Part shown: positions 1 through 8,641 of the stretch, one piece after another | Position numbering within the stretch: position 1 is the stretch's first letter | Layout of the letters: the number at the start of each line of letters is the position of its first letter | NCBI RefSeq assembly: GCF_029254265.1 | Contig: NZ_JAQWXX010000122.1 | Location: 1 to 62,338 of the forward strand | Reading direction: 5' to 3' | DNA: 62,338 nt | DNA from: Algoriphagus sp. | Lineage (GTDB): Bacteria; Bacteroidota; Bacteroidia; Cytophagales; Cyclobacteriaceae | Notes under the pieces: generated by a model | Told to the model about the DNA's origin: nothing | What the model saw: the letters and a program-made list of their open reading frames with translations, nothing else | The model's database searches: none | Translations under genes and position numbers: made by a program

Positions 1-1322
1 ACAGGTTCTTGAGTAATATACCCAAATCTCTTACGGTAAGTAGATAGATCTAAATCTTTACGATTTGTGTCATTTATGAAAATATTACCAGAAGTAGGAT
101 TCAGCAACCCGATTATTAAATTTACTAAAGTTGTTTTACCACTTCCACTTTCACCAACAAAGGCATATGTTTTGTTTAACTGAAGATCAAGATTAATATC
201 AGAAAGAATCAATTTTTCCTTTTGATAATAATAAGACACATTGTCTAACTTGAAATTGTATCGTTCTGGGATTGATTTCTTATTTGAAGTTTTCTCTTCT
301 TTAGAATCATTAAACTCTTCAATTAGATCAATACCTGCTTCTATGGCACCTATCTGACCAATAAAGCCTTGCCAGCTTGTTTGTACGGTTAGTAAATAAT
401 TTAAAGCCCGGTAAAAAAACAGAATACTTAAAATAATTGATGTCAAGCTGGTTCCCAATAACATTGCTTGAATACCTATCACAACAGCTACAATAACTAT
501 AACAATTGGTTCTCTGGTACTTATCAGAATTGCATTATAATTCCCAATTTTCAATTGGACTTTCTCGACTTCTTCGATCTTCTCTTTAAGTTTGAACTTA
601 AAATCAAAGAAATAACCTGTTCCCTTTAAGTACTTGAAAAATAATATTGACTGAACCAAAAGCGATTGATAGTCATGACTTATACTGGTTATTTTTATAG
701 AAGCTTCCCTAGTCCTTTTATAGAGATATTTAAATATAAAACTAGTTAAATATCCCCCTAAGGAAACGAAGAAGGCAAAATTGAAATTGGAAATAAAAGC
801 CAAAAACACATACACTAAGAGCAGTACAGCTCCCTGCATGGTATTAAAATAAAAACCAAAAGCACTGACAATTTTATTGACCTCCCCGGACATCGTATTT
901 TGAATTCTTCCTCCATTAATTTTGGAAAATTTTTCATACGATATATCCCCTAGCCCGTCAACCATATTGAACCTTAACTTTCTTACAAATTTGATTTGAA
1001 GAATAATCCGATAAAGCATTTCTAGGTATTTGAAAAAGCCCTTCAATACAAAAAGGATTAATAAAAATCCTAATACAAGTGAAAGATTAAAAGGTAATCC
1101 TGTGCTTTCTAAAATGTTAATTAAAAAACTGAAGTCCCCTAAATTTTCTGCTGCCTTTTCATAACTAACTTCATCCGAAGCTGCAGATTGCAGTAAAGGG
1201 ATAAACATGGATAAACCAAATCCATCCATCAAGCCTACAAGGATACTTAAAATAAGAAGTAAAAAAAGGCTAGGCCCTAAATACGAATAAAAGAACCTAA
1301 AATACCTTATTTGATTTTTCAC
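1..1322 (-). CDS. ABC exporter, fused permease-ATPase (partial, runs off left edge)
   Basis: The reading frame is open from a GTG at 1322 to base 1, so the C-terminus is missing. The N-terminal two thirds hold several hydrophobic segments of a type-I ABC exporter membrane domain. The nucleotide-binding domain follows, with Walker A GESGSGKTT near residue 390 and the Q-loop (GYITQEP) at the window edge; the signature and Walker B lie outside. The gene starts 11 bp after the stop of the Wzc-like kinase, so it is probably the fourth gene of the tviB module. This family includes MsbA/PglK-like lipid or glycolipid flippases, so it may move a lipid-linked sugar across the inner membrane. Peptide or lipid export is also possible. 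No ATG exists before residue 28, which supports the GTG start. Confidence 0.85.
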   Translation of the reverse strand, partial: MKNQIRYFRFFYSYLGPSLFLLLILSILVGLMDGFGLSMFIPLLQSAASDEVSYEKAAENLGDFSFLINILESTGLPFNLSLVLGFLLILFVLKGFFKYLEMLYRIILQIKFVRKLRFNMVDGLGDISYEKFSKINGGRIQNTMSGEVNKIVSAFGFYFNTMQGAVLLLVYVFLAFISNFNFAFFVSLGGYLTSFIFKYLYKRTREASIKITSISHDYQSLLVQSILFFKYLKGTGYFFDFKFKLKEKIEEVEKVQLKIGNYNAILISTREPIVIVIVAVVIGIQAMLLGTSLTSIILSILFFYRALNYLLTVQTSWQGFIGQIGAIEAGIDLIEEFNDSKEEKTSNKKSIPERYNFKLDNVSYYYQKEKLILSDINLDLQLNKTYAFVGESGSGKTTLVNLIIGLLNPTSGNIFINDTNRKDLDLSTYRKRFGYITQEP

Positions 1323-1333
1323 CTTAATTAATC

Positions 1334-3691
1334 TTATTTATAATCTTCATAATAGCCATAACCGTAGCCATAAGAATATCCATACCCACTGTTGACCTTG
1401 GTCATATCTACACCATTAAAAACAGCATAAATACTTTTTAAATTTTTTGTGCCCTTCAAGGTGTTCAGTGAATCAATGAAGGTGCGTTGGCTATAATTTT
1501 GTCTAAATACAAAAAGGGTCAAATCAACATGATTCAATAAATCTAAAGTTTCACTTACTAGACCCACTGGAGGAGTATCCATGATAATAACATCATATTC
1601 TTTTTTCAACTCTTCTACTAAAGCAGTAAATCTAACTGAGAGCAACAATTCTGCAGGGTTTGGTGGAGTTGGTCCAGCAACCAGAATATCCAGATTTTCA
1701 TAACCTGAGGGACTGATAACTTCCTTCCAATCATTCGATTCCCCACTTAAAAAAGTGGATAGGCCTTTTTTATTTTCAATTTTAAAATCGCCAAATATTT
1801 TAGGCTTTCTCATATCACAACCTAGCAAGACAGTTTTTTTGCCTGTAAGGCTGTAGACAGAAGCCAAATTCACGGCACAAAAAGTTTTCCCTTCTCCAGA
1901 AATTGTTGAAGTAACCATAATAGTTATTTTTTCATCTCTTTGGAGAACATATTTAAGGTTGGCCCGAAGAGATCTAAAGCCTTCCGATATACCCGATTTA
2001 CCTTGATTTAATACAACTAGATTATTATCAGATCTATTCAATAAAATAGTCGATAAAATTGGGATTCTTAGTCTCTTCTCTAAGAATTTAAGATCCTCAA
2101 TTTTCGTCCTGAATATTTCTTTCAGGAATATTAGAATTAGAGGGAATAATATTCCAATCAGAAAAGCTACAGTATAATTCTGTAATGGTTTAGGAGTGAT
2201 TTTAAACCCTCCGGTTGCAGGTTCAATTATCTTATTATTGACTGTATTGGAAGCTTTAGTGATAGCTGCCTCAGCTCTTTTCTCTTGTAAATACGTATAA
2301 AGGTTTTCACTTAGTGTGAATTGTCTTTCGATACGAATTAAATTTTGTTCAGTCTCTGGCAATGACCTGAATGAGACATCCATTTGATTAATTCTTGACC
2401 TTAAATCTTCAATCAGCATTAATGAGTTTTGATCCACATTATTGAGTATTTCTCTAATAGACCTGTTTGAATCCTCAATTTTCCTGTTAATCTCTTTAAC
2501 AGCCGGAGAAATTTCAGTCTGTGTAGCTAAAAGACGGGATTTGTCTACTTGTAGAGAAAGTAAGTTTTCAATCAATCCGTTTAGAATAGGATCATCAATA
2601 CCAATACCGGAAGGAACTACCAGTTCCTTATAATTTTCTCTTAAAAGGTAATCCTTAAGGCTTTGATAATATTTTCTTTTGAACTCTTCATTATTAAGTT
2701 GAGTCTCCAGTTCTGACATTTGATCAAAAACAGCAGCTCCTTCAGTGCTTAGATTGTAGATCTTATTTTCAGATCTATAATTTTCCAATTCTTTTTCAAA
2801 AAATCGTAAAGTATCCGCAACACCTGAAACCTGACCATCAATGAATTTTATTGTATTGGAATAAACTTCATTTTTATCCTGCAATTCTAAATCAAGGTAA
2901 GTCTGCATCAAGGTGTTCAAGTATGCTTCTCCCATTAAGGCGTTAGAAGTAGTGATACTTAAATTCATGATTGAGGCCCCCCTTTCTACAGCTTCAACAT
3001 CCAAATTATTTGCATAATAAGAAGTTAAAGAGGTTACATCTTTTATTTTATAAAGTATTTTCCCTTCCTTCTCAACATCAAGTTTTGTTACCTTAATTCG
3101 GAATTGATCTGTTTCAACCCATTCTCCGAATGCATAGGAAGTTTTAGAAGGGATATTAACAAACTCAACATATGATCCGTCAGGTAAAAATTTTGTGTAT
3201 TGCTTATCTACAAAATCAATATTGAAACTTTTATCATCAGTCCACTCCAAAGAGATCATTCCATTGATTATCTGTGCAGAAGTCCAGTCTACCTGAATTA
3301 AAATGGGTGAATTTTTATAAAGCCTTTGATTTGTAAATGTCCCTTCCTTATAATATTCAACATCAAAATCCAGCTTTCTTAAAGTATTTAAAGCAATTGG
3401 TTTTGATTTTAGGATAATTATTTCATTCTGAAGCCCCATACTTCCGACATCCATAATGGCGGGCTTCTCAAACAAGGCTAGAGCAGATTCTTTCTCTTTG
3501 ATGAAAAATTTAGCACTTGACCTATAAAGTGGTTCAGTCGTTTTGGTAAGAAAAAAACCTATTGACAAGGAGATGAACAATGCAGCTAGAAACCAAGGCC
3601 AATTTCTTATTACTTTACTTAGAAATAATCGCAAATCAAATGCTGAATCCTCTTGCTGAAGAAATTCATTTTCTGTTTGTTCAAAATTCAT
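1334..3691 (-). CDS. Wzc-type polysaccharide copolymerase / BY-family tyrosine kinase
   Basis: This 785-residue inner-membrane protein controls polysaccharide chain length and export. An N-terminal Wzz domain has a first membrane helix at about 31-49, a long periplasmic coiled-coil region, and a second helix at about 508-527. The cytoplasmic kinase follows: Walker A STISGEGKT near 600, Walker A' (LLGCDMRKP) and Walker B (VIIMDTPP). It ends in a tyrosine cluster (GYGYSYGYGYGYYEDYK), the usual autophosphorylation site of BY kinases. Size and layout fit fused Wzc proteins rather than split CapA/CapB. It sits 9 bp after the Wza-like lipoprotein gene, its expected outer-membrane partner. A second, kinase-less Wzz (13885-14970) is encoded in the same locus. 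Confidence 0.95.
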   Translation of the reverse strand: MNFEQTENEFLQQEDSAFDLRLFLSKVIRNWPWFLAALFISLSIGFFLTKTTEPLYRSSAKFFIKEKESALALFEKPAIMDVGSMGLQNEIIILKSKPIALNTLRKLDFDVEYYKEGTFTNQRLYKNSPILIQVDWTSAQIINGMISLEWTDDKSFNIDFVDKQYTKFLPDGSYVEFVNIPSKTSYAFGEWVETDQFRIKVTKLDVEKEGKILYKIKDVTSLTSYYANNLDVEAVERGASIMNLSITTSNALMGEAYLNTLMQTYLDLELQDKNEVYSNTIKFIDGQVSGVADTLRFFEKELENYRSENKIYNLSTEGAAVFDQMSELETQLNNEEFKRKYYQSLKDYLLRENYKELVVPSGIGIDDPILNGLIENLLSLQVDKSRLLATQTEISPAVKEINRKIEDSNRSIREILNNVDQNSLMLIEDLRSRINQMDVSFRSLPETEQNLIRIERQFTLSENLYTYLQEKRAEAAITKASNTVNNKIIEPATGGFKITPKPLQNYTVAFLIGILFPLILIFLKEIFRTKIEDLKFLEKRLRIPILSTILLNRSDNNLVVLNQGKSGISEGFRSLRANLKYVLQRDEKITIMVTSTISGEGKTFCAVNLASVYSLTGKKTVLLGCDMRKPKIFGDFKIENKKGLSTFLSGESNDWKEVISPSGYENLDILVAGPTPPNPAELLLSVRFTALVEELKKEYDVIIMDTPPVGLVSETLDLLNHVDLTLFVFRQNYSQRTFIDSLNTLKGTKNLKSIYAVFNGVDMTKVNSGYGYSYGYGYGYYEDYK

Positions 3692-3700
3692 ATTAAATAT

Positions 3701-4525
3701 TTAATTTGTAGCTAAAGTAAGAATCAGAGCGACAGCTGTAATCGTAGTCGTTAAAAGTGTCAACGTTTGTATAAAATTGGTCGCATTCCCTATCTCTCTT
3801 ACTTTCAGGGGTTCGGCGTATAAAATATCATTTGGCCTAACGAAATAAAAATCAGAAGTAAGCAAGTTTTTGTCATTCAAGTTGATTTTGTGAATTTTAG
3901 ATCCTTCAGGGTATTGACGAACAACTATTAATTCATTTCTTTTTGCTAAAATATTCAAATCACTAGCTGCAGCAATAGCTTCAAAAATGGTGACTCTATT
4001 TTGGAGAACAGTGATTTTTCCAGGATTATTAAACTCTCCTAATGCACTAAATCTTATTCCTCCTAATCTAATTCTAACAAAATACTCATCTTCGTTCACA
4101 TACCTTTTAACTTCATTTTCAATTAATTTTTTAGCTTCAATGGTAGTCAATCCGTCAAGAAGCACTTCACCAATCAATGGTAATTCAACTTTTCCAAACT
4201 CATCAATGGTATATCCATTCATGAAGAACACATCTCCACCTGCTTGCCCTCCGCCTCCCATCATCATATTATTTTGAGAGGTAATCGTAGCAACGTTAAG
4301 CAACTCATTAATTTCTGCACTAGTAGTAGTGATATTAATGTCAACGATATCGAATTTTTGAAGGTAGTACTCCTCAAAACTGTACGGAAGATTTTCACTT
4401 GAAGAAATTACAGGGTTAGATTGGTCGCCAAGCTCTTGCATATAAATTATTCTTTCATTGGAAATGCAGGAAGAGGCTAGTGCAACTAACACTGAAAAAA
4501 AGAGAATTTTATAAGTCCATCTCAT
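3701..4525 (-). CDS. Wza-type polysaccharide export outer-membrane lipoprotein
   Basis: This is a short Poly_export/SLBB lipoprotein expected to form the outer-membrane exit channel for the Wzc-like kinase. I chose the ATG at 4525. It directly begins a lipoprotein signal (MRWTYKILFFSVLVALASSC) with the lipobox Cys at residue 20; the frame is open to an earlier ATG at 4606, which would add 27 charged residues before the signal and overlap tviB by 14 bp. A Poly_export domain contains a Met/Gly-rich loop, then one SLBB-like domain (VRFSALGEFNNPGKITV). The last 25 residues are hydrophobic, compatible with the Wza C-terminal helix or an inner-membrane anchor. The locus has a second, much larger export protein (22733-25354). 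Confidence 0.9.
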   Translation of the reverse strand: MRWTYKILFFSVLVALASSCISNERIIYMQELGDQSNPVISSSENLPYSFEEYYLQKFDIVDINITTTSAEINELLNVATITSQNNMMMGGGGQAGGDVFFMNGYTIDEFGKVELPLIGEVLLDGLTTIEAKKLIENEVKRYVNEDEYFVRIRLGGIRFSALGEFNNPGKITVLQNRVTIFEAIAAASDLNILAKRNELIVVRQYPEGSKIHKINLNDKNLLTSDFYFVRPNDILYAEPLKVREIGNATNFIQTLTLLTTTITAVALILTLATN

Positions 4526-4592
4526 TTGATCTTTTTGGATTTTTGAATTAGGGTGCAATTTGCTTTTTATTTTCGGAATTTCTGAATAATTA

Positions 4593-5897
4593 TTAAAGTC
4601 TCGCATCTACTTTATCCTTATCCAGTATGCATTTCACATCAAATACAACTTGATTATCTGACTTTTGAATAGGGAAACTTTTAAAAGCTCTATGGGCTAC
4701 AGCCAAGATCACTGCGGAATATTTATCGAGGTTTGGCACCTGATCTCCAGAGCTGATATCAATATTATATTCATGCTTCACTTCTACTGGATTCGCCCAA
4801 GGATCATAGATATCAACTTCCATATCAAATGATTTCAACTCATTATAAATGTCTATAACTCTTGTATTTCTAACATCTGGGCAATCCTCTTTAAAGGTAA
4901 AACCAAGTATCAAAACTTTAGAATCTATCACTTTAAGGTCTTTCCGCATCATCAATTTAATCACCTCTGTGGCAACATGTTTTCCCATGCTGTCATTTAG
5001 TCTTCTCCCTGCAAGGATAATCTCTGGATGGTAGCCTACTTCCTGTGCTTTTTGTGCTAAATAGAATGGATCCACACCAATACAATGACCTCCGACAAGC
5101 CCAGGCTTGAATTTCAGGAAGTTCCACTTTGTCCCTGCTGCTTCCAACACTTCACTTGTATCAATTCCAAGAAGATTGAAGATTTTTGAAAGTTCATTAA
5201 CAAAAGCTATGTTGATATCACGCTGTGAGTTTTCAATAACCTTCGCGGCTTCAGCTACTTTAATTGAAGATGCCTTGTGCGTACCTGCGGTAATGACTTG
5301 TCTATATAATTGATCTACAAATTCTGCCACTTCAGGTGTACTTCCGGAAGTCACTTTTAAAATTTTTGCTACTGTGTGCTCTTTATCTCCAGGGTTAATT
5401 CGCTCCGGTGAATATCCTGCGAAAAAATCTTCATTGTATTTCAATCCAGATATTTCTTCCAACACAGGCACACATTCCTCCTCGGTTACTCCAGGATAAA
5501 CCGTGGATTCATAAATAACCACATCTCCTTTTTTTAAGTATTTCGCGATGTTTGCCGAGGCCTTCAGCATAGGAGTCAGAACAGGTCTATTATGCTTATC
5601 TGTAGGGGTAGGAACTGTTATAATATAGACATTACAATCTGCCAAATCATTGGAGTCCGCAGTAGAATATAATCCTATGGAACCCAAATTTGGCGAACTT
5701 AATAAATTAACAGAATGAAGAAGCTCATCCTCCACCTCCAAAGTATGGTCTTTTCCAGATTTAAGATCTGCTATTCTTTTTTGATCTATATCGAACCCTA
5801 TCACGGGAAACTTTTTAGCGAATTCAACAGCTAAAGGAAGGCCTACATAACCAAGACCTATAATTCCTATTTTAACTTGATTAAATGGAATAAACAT
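4593..5897 (-). CDS. UDP-sugar 6-dehydrogenase, TviB/VipA-like
   Basis: This 434-residue enzyme belongs to the UDP-glucose/GDP-mannose dehydrogenase family and makes a nucleotide-linked uronic acid by two NAD-dependent oxidations. The Rossmann motif [10 protein letters not shown] is at the N-terminus, and the catalytic cysteine is in GGHCIGVDP near residue 271. The early stretch ([14 protein letters not shown]) resembles TviB/WbpO-type UDP-N-acetylhexosamine dehydrogenases more than UDP-glucose dehydrogenase, so UDP-GlcNAc is the likely substrate; this is family recall. It is the first gene of the second module, after a 228-bp gap holding a palindrome-covered promoter and a repeated 17-bp element. 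The locus has a second dehydrogenase, Ugd-like, at 21393-22712. Confidence 0.92.
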   Translation of the reverse strand: MFIPFNQVKIGIIGLGYVGLPLAVEFAKKFPVIGFDIDQKRIADLKSGKDHTLEVEDELLHSVNLLSSPNLGSIGLYSTADSNDLADCNVYIITVPTPTDKHNRPVLTPMLKASANIAKYLKKGDVVIYESTVYPGVTEEECVPVLEEISGLKYNEDFFAGYSPERINPGDKEHTVAKILKVTSGSTPEVAEFVDQLYRQVITAGTHKASSIKVAEAAKVIENSQRDINIAFVNELSKIFNLLGIDTSEVLEAAGTKWNFLKFKPGLVGGHCIGVDPFYLAQKAQEVGYHPEIILAGRRLNDSMGKHVATEVIKLMMRKDLKVIDSKVLILGFTFKEDCPDVRNTRVIDIYNELKSFDMEVDIYDPWANPVEVKHEYNIDISSGDQVPNLDKYSAVILAVAHRAFKSFPIQKSDNQVVFDVKCILDKDKVDARL

Positions 5898-5934
5898 AAA
5901 TAATTAAGTATTAGTTAAACTTTAAAATTACACA

Positions 5935-5951
5935 GCTTCGCTCTTTCAGTC
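5935..5951 (-). promoter_or_regulatory. 17-bp repeated leader element, copy upstream of tviB
   Basis: Read on the minus strand this is GACTGAAAGAGCGAAGC. It matches the copy at 25427-25443 in 16 of 17 bases, and weaker similarity continues about 16-18 bases to a shared GTTT. It starts 38 bases upstream of the tviB-like start and lies downstream of the predicted promoter at 6063-6092, so it should be part of the mRNA leader. A role in antitermination, RNA processing, or as part of a second promoter are all possible. Confidence 0.5.
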
Positions 5952-6055
5952 CCAGGACTTGGCAAAAGTTTTCAATGGGATCGTCGGATTCTGGTTGATT
6001 AGATCCCATACTTTCCAAAAAAAACTGATTTGAAGATTATTAAGGGTTTTTGAAG

Positions 6056-6074
6056 TGAGTACCAAAATTACTCA
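6056..6074 (-). promoter_or_regulatory. 19-bp palindromic operator in front of the tviB module
   Basis: The minus-strand sequence is TGAGTAATTTTGGTACTCA: perfect 6-base arms around a 7-base spacer. The same arms, spacer length and flanking bases recur at 26024-26042 in front of the winged-helix regulator. On the minus strand the palindrome contains the promoter box TAATTTTG, so a bound protein would block the promoter. The regulator at 25486-26004 is the natural candidate ligand; this is inference. Confidence 0.65.
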
Positions 6075-6092
6075 TTTTAAACTTTAGGCAAA
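6063..6092 (-). promoter_or_regulatory. Bacteroidota-type promoter for the tviB module
   Basis: On the minus strand a TTTG box (6092-6089) is followed after 18 bases by TAATTTTG (6070-6063). This fits the primary-sigma consensus of Bacteroidota (TTTG or TTG, about 17-23 bases, TAnnTTTG). The predicted transcript would start near 6056 and carry a leader of about 160 bases before the tviB-like gene. Confidence 0.6.
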
Positions 6093-6125
6093 GAAATTAT
6101 CCAAAGAATGGTAGCAATCCGAAAT

Positions 6126-7832
6126 TCAATTGTTTTGAAATAAATAGATCAAATTAAGTTCTCCTGAAAAAGACAATTTCTTTACTCCAGACGGGAAATC
6201 TACAGTAGAATTTCCTTCACTTAACCATTGATAATTATAGGCACTTACAAATTGAGTTTTAGAACTCAGAATCAAATTCCCCCATTGATGGTCAACTAGA
6301 ACCCCAAGACTAAAATCAACCCAAGGCTTTTTATTGGGGTTTTGTCCAAATGCTCGATAAAAAAAATCTTGATGATTTTCCAATCTCTCAAGACGAACCC
6401 CAATTTTGTTAAGACCTTCAATTCGTGAAATCTCCAGCGTTTGAACATTTACTCCTACTCCAGAACCTACCCCTAATGCTTGTCCATAGTTTACAAATCC
6501 TCTTGCCAAGCCGTGGGTATGCCAAGTTTGATTCCCAATCAATCCAGGATAGCGAATATATCTATTCACGGATTCCTGCTGATGCGTCATTTCCCCTCTG
6601 ATCTGAATAAATGTCTTCGGTTTGGAAAGTGCAAATAATTTTTGAAAACCAGCCAAATATGCTCTTGCATGTTCTGGATTAAGCATAAACTCTCTCCAGT
6701 TAAAAGAATGGTCTCTTCTCCCTAGCTCAGCGTAAATTTCAAACTTTGCAGATGGTACTAAATAACGAAAAGAAACCGAAACCTGCTGATCCTGACCTTT
6801 AGAATCATAAACAATCGTATTTCCATCATCGAAAAATCTTTCTTTTTGAAAGACTTCAAATACAGGAAACCAATCACTAAAACCATTCCCCTTTAGTTTA
6901 TTGTATTGTTGAAAAGTTCTATTAAAACCTAAAAAAAGGTTGGGGAGAAAAACGGGATTATAATTAATAGAAATACCATTAAGATACCTCCAATCACCTG
7001 TGAAATCTTCAAAATATTTCTGATTCAAAGCATTAGATTGTGTTGGAGAAATCCCGCTATTTTCCAATCTACCTACGATCAATTGAGCCTCAATATTTCC
7101 TAAAAAAGTTTTTAGAGGACGTCTGGTATTTAAGGATAAATGAGGAAATCCTTCAGCATTATTTGAGAAGATAAGAGCGTTGAATTGTCCTGGGCCCCAC
7201 CAAATATTTTGAGTTGATAAACCTAAACTAATCGGACCAGCTACTATATTAATGGAGGATTGACCCCACCAGAACCTTGAAAAATAATCATTCCCAAATC
7301 GCTCAGGATTATCTCCGCTATTCCAATAAAAAAATCTTGCCTGAGTTACCGGTGTGGAGAATTTATCAGAGAACCCTTCAAAGGGTTTGTTTTGAGCAAA
7401 GATAAATTCAGGTTGTAATTGAAGCTCTATAAAATGATACTTTGCGAAAAATCCTGTGGAAAGATAAGTTTGAAAGCCAACGTTTGGAATCATCCCTCTA
7501 TTTCCCCAACCATATGGTCTTTTTGTATTAACTGTATTATTAGAAACTAATGGCAAGAATGTAAATCTTACTTTTTCATCAACAGATCTGTGAGTTCCGT
7601 AAAAATATTGGAGAAGTTCTTTTCGAACTCGGGAGGAGTCATCTGCAAAAATTTGTAGAGGTCGGTTTTGAAATGAATATAAAGGTGAAAAATCTCCTAA
7701 CAATTGACCTCTCCTTAAATTTTCTTCAAGTACCGATAGTCCTGCATTTAAGGTTTGTGAAAATGAATATTTACAAAAAGTAAACATCATTAAAACCATC
7801 ATCAAGGCTGTTTTTAGAAAATCACACCTCAT
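6126..7832 (-). CDS. Wzi-like capsule assembly outer-membrane protein
   Basis: The 568-residue protein has a signal peptide (hydrophobic to about residue 25, ending FSQ) and then a body rich in alternating aromatic strands such as FWWGQSSINIVAGPISLGLS, typical of an outer-membrane barrel. It resembles the Caps_assemb_Wzi family, which anchors or organises capsule at the cell surface. Its start overlaps the stop of the glycosyltransferase at 7829 by four bases, and it is the last gene of the long EPS operon. A 228-bp gap with a new promoter follows. The Wzi call rests on overall pattern and context; the exact family is less certain than the barrel call. Confidence 0.82.
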   Translation of the reverse strand: MRCDFLKTALMMVLMMFTFCKYSFSQTLNAGLSVLEENLRRGQLLGDFSPLYSFQNRPLQIFADDSSRVRKELLQYFYGTHRSVDEKVRFTFLPLVSNNTVNTKRPYGWGNRGMIPNVGFQTYLSTGFFAKYHFIELQLQPEFIFAQNKPFEGFSDKFSTPVTQARFFYWNSGDNPERFGNDYFSRFWWGQSSINIVAGPISLGLSTQNIWWGPGQFNALIFSNNAEGFPHLSLNTRRPLKTFLGNIEAQLIVGRLENSGISPTQSNALNQKYFEDFTGDWRYLNGISINYNPVFLPNLFLGFNRTFQQYNKLKGNGFSDWFPVFEVFQKERFFDDGNTIVYDSKGQDQQVSVSFRYLVPSAKFEIYAELGRRDHSFNWREFMLNPEHARAYLAGFQKLFALSKPKTFIQIRGEMTHQQESVNRYIRYPGLIGNQTWHTHGLARGFVNYGQALGVGSGVGVNVQTLEISRIEGLNKIGVRLERLENHQDFFYRAFGQNPNKKPWVDFSLGVLVDHQWGNLILSSKTQFVSAYNYQWLSEGNSTVDFPSGVKKLSFSGELNLIYLFQNN

Positions 7833-8635
7833 TTCCGAAGAAAGGTATTATAAAAAAAGAGGGTGAATGATTTTGGCATTAATCTGATAGGAAAACGCAA
7901 TAAGAACCTTACTAAAGAGTCAAAGGGGATTAGATTTTCTCTATAAGCTTGGATGAAGAATTGCCCCTCATTAACCCCATAATCAAACCCTTGTCTCCTA
8001 CCTAACATATCTTTTCCTAAACGGAAAAACAATAGAGGTTCCTGAATATTATAAAATCGAAACCCCGCCTTTATTAATTTAAACCAGAGATAATAATCCT
8101 CAAATAATTTCATCGATTGGTAGGACCCAACCTTCAATACTGCTGATTTTCTAAAAAAGATAGAAGGGTGATTAAAAGGGCATCGGGAATATGCAAAAGT
8201 GACGATTTCCTCATGTGTTTCCGGTACTTTTTTCTGCCTATTCAAATCTCCTGGGACCTCAATAAATTCTGAAATATTCGTCCCAACTAGATCATATGAA
8301 GGGTTTTTGGATATAAACTCTATTTGTTTTTCAAATCGCTCTGGATGACAAATGTCATCTGTATCCATCCTAGCAACCCATTCATATTGACAAAACTTCA
8401 ATCCTTCGTTTAGAGCATAGCCCAGACTTTTGTTTTCATCTAGGCTAATTATTTTTAATGGCAATAGATCCATGAACTTATCTATTTGTAGATCAAGTTC
8501 CGGAGTAAGCGGTCCATCTTTTACTAGAATTATTTCATTTGCAGGCTTAGTCTGATTTACTAAACTTTCAAATGCCAACCGCAGAAATTCGGGATTCTCA
8601 CGGAAATAAACTGAAATAAGAACTGAAAAATCCAA
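7829..8635 (-). CDS. Family 2 glycosyltransferase (AmsE-like)
   Basis: This 268-residue GT-A enzyme opens with FSVLISVYFRENPEFL and has the nucleotide-sugar site at VKDGPLTPE and the metal motif RMDTDDI near residue 93-99. It lacks membrane segments and should act at the cytoplasmic face of the inner membrane, adding one sugar to the lipid-linked repeat unit. Donor and acceptor cannot be read from the sequence. The start is a TTG six bases after the stop of the lyase gene; no ATG is available upstream. Confidence 0.9.
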   Translation of the reverse strand: MDFSVLISVYFRENPEFLRLAFESLVNQTKPANEIILVKDGPLTPELDLQIDKFMDLLPLKIISLDENKSLGYALNEGLKFCQYEWVARMDTDDICHPERFEKQIEFISKNPSYDLVGTNISEFIEVPGDLNRQKKVPETHEEIVTFAYSRCPFNHPSIFFRKSAVLKVGSYQSMKLFEDYYLWFKLIKAGFRFYNIQEPLLFFRLGKDMLGRRQGFDYGVNEGQFFIQAYRENLIPFDSLVRFLLRFPIRLMPKSFTLFFYNTFLRK

Positions 8636-8641
8636 AGGAAA